A DNA stretch of 64,000 nucleotides from Apostichopus japonicus (Eukaryota; Echinodermata; Holothuroidea; Aspidochirotida; Stichopodidae), in contig NC_092576.1 of assembly GCF_037975245.1 (NCBI RefSeq), forward strand, positions 21,329,611-21,393,610. The letters run 5' to 3'. Positions 57,823 through 64,000 of this stretch are shown one piece after another. The notes under the pieces are model-generated. The model did no database searches. It worked only from the letters and a program-made list of their open reading frames with translations, and was not told the DNA's origin. The first letter of the stretch is position 1. Each line of letters starts with the position of its first letter. The position numbers were made by a program, and so were the translations under genes.

Positions 57823-58828
57823 GGTCACGCACATTCGATTGATCGGTACGGAACATTCGGTACTGCACATTCGATTGATCGGTACGGAACATTCGATTGA
57901 TCGGTACGGAACATTCGATTGATCGGTACGGAACATTCGATTGATCGGTACCGCACATTCGATTGATCGGTACCGCACATTCGATTGATCGGTACGGAAC
58001 ATTCGATTGATCGGTACCGCACATTCGATTGATCGGTACTGCACATTCGATTGATCGGTACCGCACATTCGATTGATCGGTACCGCACATTCGATTGATC
58101 GGTACCGCACATTCGATTGATCGGTCACGCACATTCGATTGATCGGTACGGAACATTCGTTTGATCGGTACCGCACATTCGATTGATCGGTACCGCACAT
58201 TCGATTGATCGGTACGGAACATTCGATTGATCGGTAAGGAACATTCTATTGATCGGTACCGCACATTCGATTGATCGGTACTGCACATTCGATTGATCGG
58301 TACCGCACATTCGATTGATCCGTACCGCACATTCGATTGATCGGTCACGCACATTCGATTGATCGGTACGGAACGTTCGTTTGATCGGTACCGCACATTC
58401 GATTGAACGGTACGGAACATTCGATTGATCGGTAAGGAACATTCGATTGATCGGTACCGCACATTCGATTGATCGGTACTGCACATTCGATTGATCGGTA
58501 CCGCACATTCGATTGATCGGTACCGCACATTCGATTGATCGGTACCGCACATTCGATTGATCGGTCACTCACATTCGATTGATCGGTACGGAACATTCGT
58601 TTGATCGGTACCGCACATTCGATTGATCGGTACCGCACATTCGATTGATCGGTACGGAACATTCGATTGATCGGTACGGAACATTCGATTGATCGGTACC
58701 GCACATTCGATTGATCGGTACCGCACATTCGATTGATCGGTACGGAACATTCGATTGATCGGTACCGCACATTCGATTGATCCGTACCGCACATTCGATT
58801 GATCGGTCACGCACATTCGATTGATCGG
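57823..58828. repeat. Comb cassette E4 (57825, 58125, 58345, 58565, 58807)
   Basis: The interval series of E2 (300, 220, 220, 242 bp) is repeated. The 14-bp monomer is at 57854-57867 and AACGTTCG near 58372. The third tooth reads GGTCACTCA rather than GGTCACGCA, shared only with E5. Confidence 0.88.
57854..57867. repeat. 14-bp monomer (8-bp internal deletion)
   Basis: Same deletion, leading comb cassette E4. Confidence 0.95.
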
Positions 58829-59440
58829 TACGGAACATTCGTTTGATCGGTACCGCACATTCGATTGATCGGTACGGAACATTCGATTGATCGGTAAGAA
58901 ACATTCGATTGATCGGTACCGCACATTCGATTGATCGGTACCGCACATTCGATTGATCGGTACGGAACATTCGATTGATCGGTACCGCACATTCGATTGA
59001 TCGGTACTGCACATTCGATTGATCGGTACCGCACATTCGATTGATCGGTACCGCACATTCGATTGATCGGTACCGAACATTCGATTGATCGGTACCGCAC
59101 ATTCGATTGATCGGTACCGCACATTCGATTGATCGGAACGGAACATTCGATTGATCGGTACCGCACATTCGATTGATCGGTACCGCACATTCGATTGATC
59201 GGTACCGCACATTCGATTGATCGATACTGCACATTCGATTGATCGGTACGGTTATTCGATTGATCGGTACCGCACATTCGATTGATCGGTACCGCACATT
59301 CGATTGATCGGTAAGGAACATTCGATTGATCGGTACCGCACATTCGATTGATCGGTACCGCACATTCGATTGATCGGAACGGAACATTCGATTGATCGGT
59401 ACCGCACATTCGATTGATCCGTACCGCACATTCGATTGAT
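57950..59440. repeat. 1,627-bp-spaced duplication, left copy
   Basis: About 1.49 kb recurs at +1,627 bp (74 units minus one base). It includes most of comb E4, GGTCACTCA near 58564, GGTAAGAAA near 58894 and the 21-bp GGTTATTCG unit at 59251. Confidence 0.85.
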
Positions 59441-59576
59441 CGGTACCGCACATTCGATTGATCGGTACCGCACATTCGATTGATCGGTACCGCACATTCG
59501 ATTGATCGGTACGGAACATTCGATTGATCGGTACGGAACATTCGATTGATCGGTACTGCACATTCGATTGATCGGT

Positions 59577-61067
59577 ACCGCACATTCGATTGATCGGTAC
59601 CGCACATTCGATTGATCGGTACGGAACATTCGATTGATCGGTACCGCACATTCGATTGATCGGTACTGCACATTCGATTGATCGGTACCGCACATTCGAT
59701 TGATCGGTACCGCACATTCGATTGATCGGTACCGCACATTCGATTGATCGGTCACGCACATTCGATTGATCGGTACGGAACATTCGTTTGATCGGTACCG
59801 CACATTCGATTGATCGGTACCGCACATTCGATTGATCGGTACGGAACATTCGATTGATCGGTAAGGAACATTCTATTGATCGGTACCGCACATTCGATTG
59901 ATCGGTACTGCACATTCGATTGATCGGTACCGCACATTCGATTGATCCGTACCGCACATTCGATTGATCGGTCACGCACATTCGATTGATCGGTACGGAA
60001 CGTTCGTTTGATCGGTACCGCACATTCGATTGAACGGTACGGAACATTCGATTGATCGGTAAGGAACATTCGATTGATCGGTACCGCACATTCGATTGAT
60101 CGGTACTGCACATTCGATTGATCGGTACCGCACATTCGATTGATCGGTACCGCACATTCGATTGATCGGTACCGCACATTCGATTGATCGGTCACTCACA
60201 TTCGATTGATCGGTACGGAACATTCGTTTGATCGGTACCGCACATTCGATTGATCGGTACCGCACATTCGATTGATCGGTACGGAACATTCGATTGATCG
60301 GTACGGAACATTCGATTGATCGGTACCGCACATTCGATTGATCGGTACCGCACATTCGATTGATCGGTACGGAACATTCGATTGATCGGTACCGCACATT
60401 CGATTGATCCGTACCGCACATTCGATTGATCGGTCACGCACATTCGATTGATCGGTACGGAACATTCGTTTGATCGGTACCGCACATTCGATTGATCGGT
60501 ACGGAACATTCGATTGATCGGTTAGAAACATTCGATTGATCGGTACCGCACATTCGATTGATCGGTACCGCACATTCGATTGATCGGTACGGAACATTCG
60601 ATTGATCGGTACCGCACATTCGATTGATCGGTACTGCACATTCGATTGATCGGTACCGCACATTCGATTGATCGGTACCGCACATTCGATTGATCGGTAC
60701 CGAACATTCGATTGATCGGTACCGCACATTCGATTGATCGGTACCGCACATTCGATTGATCGGAACGGAACATTCGATTGATCGGTACCGCACATTCGAT
60801 TGATCGGTACCGCACATTCGATTGATCGATACCGCACATTCGATTGATCGATACTGCACATTCGATTGATCGGTACGGTTATTCGATTGATCGGTACCGC
60901 ACATTCGATTGATCGGTACCGCACATTCGATTGATCGGTAAGGAACATTCGATTGATCGGTACCGCACATTCGATTGATCGGTACCGCACATTCGATTGA
61001 TCGGAACGGAACATTCGATTGATCGGTACCGCACATTCGATTGATCCGTACCGCACATTCGATTGAT
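59577..61067. repeat. 1,627-bp-spaced duplication, right copy
   Basis: It includes comb E5, GGTCACTCA near 60191, GGTTAGAAA near 60520 (one base different from the left copy) and GGTTATTCG at 60878. Private changes include GATCGATACCGCA near 60830. Confidence 0.85.
59750..60455. repeat. Comb cassette E5 (59752, 59972, 60192, 60434)
   Basis: Intervals are 220, 220 and 242 bp, with AACGTTCG near 60000. It lacks the leading 14-bp monomer and first tooth, because the 1,627-bp duplication started inside the cassette. Confidence 0.87.
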
Positions 61068-64000
61068 CGGTCACGCACATTCGATTGATCGGTACGGAAC
61101 ATTCGTTTGATCGGTACCGCACATTCGATTGATCGGTACGGAACATTCGATTGATCGGTAAGGAACATTCGATTGATCGGTACTGCACATTCGATTGATC
61201 GGTACCGCACATTCGATTGATCGGTACCGCACATTCGATTGATCGGTACCGCACATTCGATTGATCGGTACCGCACATTCGATTGATCGGTACGGAATAT
61301 TCGATTGATCGGTACCGCACATTCGATTGATCGGTACCGCACATTCGATTGATCGGTACGGAACATTCGATTGATCGGTACCGCACATTCGATTGATCGG
61401 TACTGCACATTCGATTGATCGGTACCGCACATTCGATTGATCCGTACCGCACATTCGATTGATCGGTACCGCACATTCGATTGATCGGTACGGAACATTC
61501 GATTGATCGGTACCGCACATTCGATTGATCGGTACCGCACATTCGATTGATCGGTACTGCACATTCGATTGATCGGTACCGAACATTCGATTGATCGGTA
61601 CCGCACATTCGATTGATCGGTACCGCACATTCGATTGATCGGAACGGAACATTCGATTGATCGGTACCGCACATTCGATTGATCGGTACCGCACATTCGA
61701 TTGATCGGTACCGCACATTCGATTGATCGATACTGCACATTCGATTGATCGGTACGGTTATTCGATTGATCGGTACCGCACATTCGATTGATCGGTACCG
61801 CACATTCGATTGATCGGTACCGCACATTCCATTGATCCGTACCGCACATTCGATTGATCGGTACCGCACATTCGATTGATCGGTACGGAACATTCGTTTG
61901 ATCGGTACCGCACATTCGATTAATCGGTACGGAACATTCGATTGATCGGTAAGGAACATTCGATTGATCGGTACTGCACATTCGATTGATCGGTACCGCA
62001 CATTCGATTGATCGGTACCGCACATTCGATTGATCGGTACCGCACATTCGATTGATCGGTACCGCACATTCGATTGATCGGTACGGAATATTCGTTTGAT
62101 CGGTACCGCACATTCGATTGATCGGTACTGCACATTCGATTGATCGGTACCGCACATTCGATTGATCGGAACTGAACATTCGATTGATCGGTACCGCACA
62201 TTCGATTGATCGGTACGGAACATTCGATTGATCGGTACCGCACATTCGATTGATCGGTACCGTATATTCGATTGATCGGTACCGCACATTCGATTGATCG
62301 GTACCGCACATTCGATTGATCGGTACCGCACATTCGATTGATCGGTCACGCACATTTGCTTGATCGGTACTCAACATTCGATTGATCGGTACCGCACATT
62401 CGATTGATCGGTACGGAACATTCGATTGATCGGTAAGGAACATTCGATTGAACGGTACTGCACATTCGATTGATCGGTACCGCACATTCGATTGATCGGA
62501 ACCGCACATTCGATTGATCGGTAACGCACATTCGATTGATCGGTACGGAACATTCGATTGATCGGTACCGCACATTCGATTGATCGGTACGGAACATTCG
62601 ATTGATCGGTACCGCACATTCGATTGATCGGTACCGCACATTCGATTGATCGGTACGGAACATTCGATTGATCGGTACCGCACATTCGATTGATCGGTAC
62701 TGCACATTCGATTGATCGGTACCGCACATTTGATTGATCCGTACCGCACATTCGATTGATCGGTACCGCACATTCGATTGATCGGTACGGAACATTCGAT
62801 TGATCGGTACCGCACATTCGATTGATCGGTACCGCACATTCGATTGATCGGTACGGAACATTCGATTGATCCGTACCGCACATTCGATTGATCGGTACCG
62901 CACATTCGATTGATCGGAACGGAACATTCGATTGATCGGTACCGCACATTCGATTGATCCGTACCGCACATTCGATTGATCGGTCACGCACATTCGTTTG
63001 ATCGGTAAGGAACATTCGATTGATCCGTACCGCACATTCGATTGATCGGTCACGCACATTCGATTGATCGGTACCGCACATTCGATTGATCGGTACCGCA
63101 CATTCGATTGATCGGTACCGCACATTCGATTGATCGGTCACGCACATTCGATTGATCGGTACGGAACATTCGTTTGATCGGTACCGCACATTCGATTGAT
63201 CGGTACCGCACATTCGATTGATCGGTACGGAACATTCGATTGATCGGTACGGAACATTCGATTGATCGGTACCGCACATTCGATTGATCGGTACCGCACA
63301 TTCGATTGATCCGTACCGCACATTCGATTGATCGGTACCGCACATTCGATTGATCGGTACGGAACATTCGATTGATCGGTAAGGAACATTCGATTGATCG
63401 GTACGGCACATTCGATTGATCGGTACTGCACATTCGATTGATCCGTACCGCACATTCGATTGATCGGTCACGCACATTCGATTGATCGGTACGGAACATT
63501 CGATTGATCGGTACCGCACATTCGATTGATCGGTACGGAACATTCGATTGATCGGAACCGCACATTCGATTGATCGGAACGGAACATTCGATTGATCGGT
63601 ACCGCACATTCGATTGATCGGTACCGCACATTCGATTGATCGATACTGCACATTCGATTGATCGTTACGGACATTCGATTGATCGGTACCGCACATTCGA
63701 TTGATCGGTACCGCACATTCGATTGATCGGTACCGCACATTCCATTGATCCGTACCGCACATTCGATTGATCGGTACCGCACATTCCATTGATCGGAACG
63801 GAACATTCGATTGATCGGTACCGCACATTCGATTGATCCGTACCGCACATTCGATTGATCGGTCACGCACATTCGATTGATCGGTACGGAACATTCGTTT
63901 GATCGGTACCGCACATTCGATTGATCGGTACGGAACATTCGATTGATCGGTACCGCACATTCGATTGATCGGTACCGCACATTCGATTGATCGGTACCGC
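61068..64000. repeat. Satellite zone to the right edge
   Basis: Units only. It holds the last GGTTATTCG unit (61757), CGGAATATTCGTTTG near 62080 and GGAACTGAA near 62168 (a third relative of the 1,976-bp pair), CATTTGCTTG and GGTACTCAA near 62354-62371, GGTCAC at 63050, 63138, 63468 and 63862, and GGACATT near 63669. The array runs off the window. Confidence 0.8.

Larger units (their letters stand above)
53877..61780. repeat. Landmark family: 21-bp GGTTATTCG monomers
   Basis: Copies lie at 53898, 54601, 55919, 56577, 59251, 60878 and 61757. Each follows GATCGATACTGCA, the same context as the CGGACATT family, so this looks like a derivative of that unit confined to the right-hand 8 kb. Confidence 0.87.
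18030..63690. repeat. Landmark family: 21-bp CGGACATT monomers
   Basis: One A is lost from CGGAACATT. Copies lie near 18050, 21172, 22381, 23502, 24117, 25438, 25854, 26644, 28711, 29864, 30976, 32032, 33481, 36694, 37681, 38604, 40077, 41330, 43571, 45168, 49318, 51406, 55546, 57522 and 63669. Most are preceded by the GATCGATACTGCA unit, which points to one founder. I saw none before 18 kb. Confidence 0.82.
1..64000. repeat. 22-bp satellite DNA array, head to tail, whole window
   Basis: The unit is CATTCGATTGATCG (positions 1-14) plus GTACCGCA (15-22). It repeats from base 1 to base 64000 with only substitutions and rare small deletions, about 2,900 units, all in the same orientation. Each consensus unit carries a KpnI palindrome (GGTACC), a GATC, a TCGA and three CpGs; GC content is 50 percent. 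No unique sequence longer than one diverged unit was seen, so the window has no array boundary. Every plus-strand frame meets TGA about every 66 bp, while the minus strand is open except at variant units, so the long minus-strand frames are not genes. Such arrays are typical of eukaryotic centromeric, pericentromeric, subtelomeric or knob heterochromatin; which one cannot be told here. The species is not recognised. Confidence 0.99.

Noticed and set aside
1-64000. CRISPR array
   Set aside because: The unit is a continuous tandem repeat with no unique spacers between repeats, and it lacks leader and cas genes.
1-64000. Telomeric repeat
   Set aside because: The unit is 22 bp, mixed in base composition on both strands, and contains no TTAGGG-like or G-rich strand.
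1-64000. A secreted or structural repeat protein gene (Cys-containing 22-residue repeats)
   Set aside because: Regular Cys spacing follows directly from the DNA period. A real repeat gene would hold one frame, whereas here one-base and eight-base deletions are tolerated and copied.
1-64000. Promoters, operators or terminators based on the palindromes GGTACC and CGAT-TG-ATCG
   Set aside because: They occur in nearly every unit about 2,900 times with no gene beside them, so no regulatory call can be supported.
1-64000. Inverted blocks or a transposon insertion breaking the array
   Set aside because: All units read in one direction and no stretch of more than about one unit departs from the satellite; no terminal inverted repeats or target duplications were seen.
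1-64000. A true CENP-B box
   Set aside because: The spacing between TTCG and CGG is one base too short and the last G is T, so it is reported only as a resemblance.

Overview
The whole 64 kb window is one uninterrupted satellite DNA array. The unit is 22 bp: CATTCGATTGATCG (unit positions 1-14) followed by GTACCGCA (positions 15-22). About 2,900 units run head to tail in one orientation from the first base to the last, so the array continues past both edges. I see no protein-coding gene, RNA gene, transposon, CRISPR array, origin or other single-copy sequence. The sequence suggests a eukaryotic heterochromatic or centromeric-type satellite in a long-read assembly. The species cannot be named from the sequence and I do not recognise the monomer.

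Long reading frames do exist, but only on the minus strand, and they are arithmetic by-products. The monomer has no stop on that strand, and 22 is not a multiple of 3, so all three frames read the same 22-residue peptide. A frame ends only where a variant monomer creates a stop, mainly the GGTCAC variant (TGA on the minus strand).

The real information is in monomer variants and their order. A few variant types recur: GGTACGGAA, GGAACGGAA, GATCCGT, CGTTTG, GGTACTGCA, GGTAAGGAA, GGTCACGCA and GATCGATACTGCA. They form higher-order repeats (HORs), some traceable as near-identical segmental copies. From left to right: an 836-bp tandem pair (about 21-1692); a five-copy HOR family with a 1,693-bp unit (3.6-15.3 kb), itself inside a 2.27-kb tandem duplication (10.5-15 kb); a 1,274-bp-spaced pair (15.1-17.0 kb); a zone from about 17 kb marked by a 21-bp monomer (CGGACATT), with 615-bp, 1,143-bp and 440-bp duplications; a three-copy module at 39.6-43.5 kb; a 1,597-bp tandem pair at 43.5-46.7 kb; a five-copy 'comb' cassette (44-60 kb) with GGTCAC monomers spaced 220/220/242 bp; and a right-hand zone (53.9-61.8 kb) with a private 21-bp monomer (GGTTATTCG).

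Possible functional hints, all unproven, are a conserved unit half (positions 1-13) against a variable half (14-21), two overlapping dyads per unit, a near-miss to the mammalian CENP-B box, high CpG density, and a unit length of about two helical turns.
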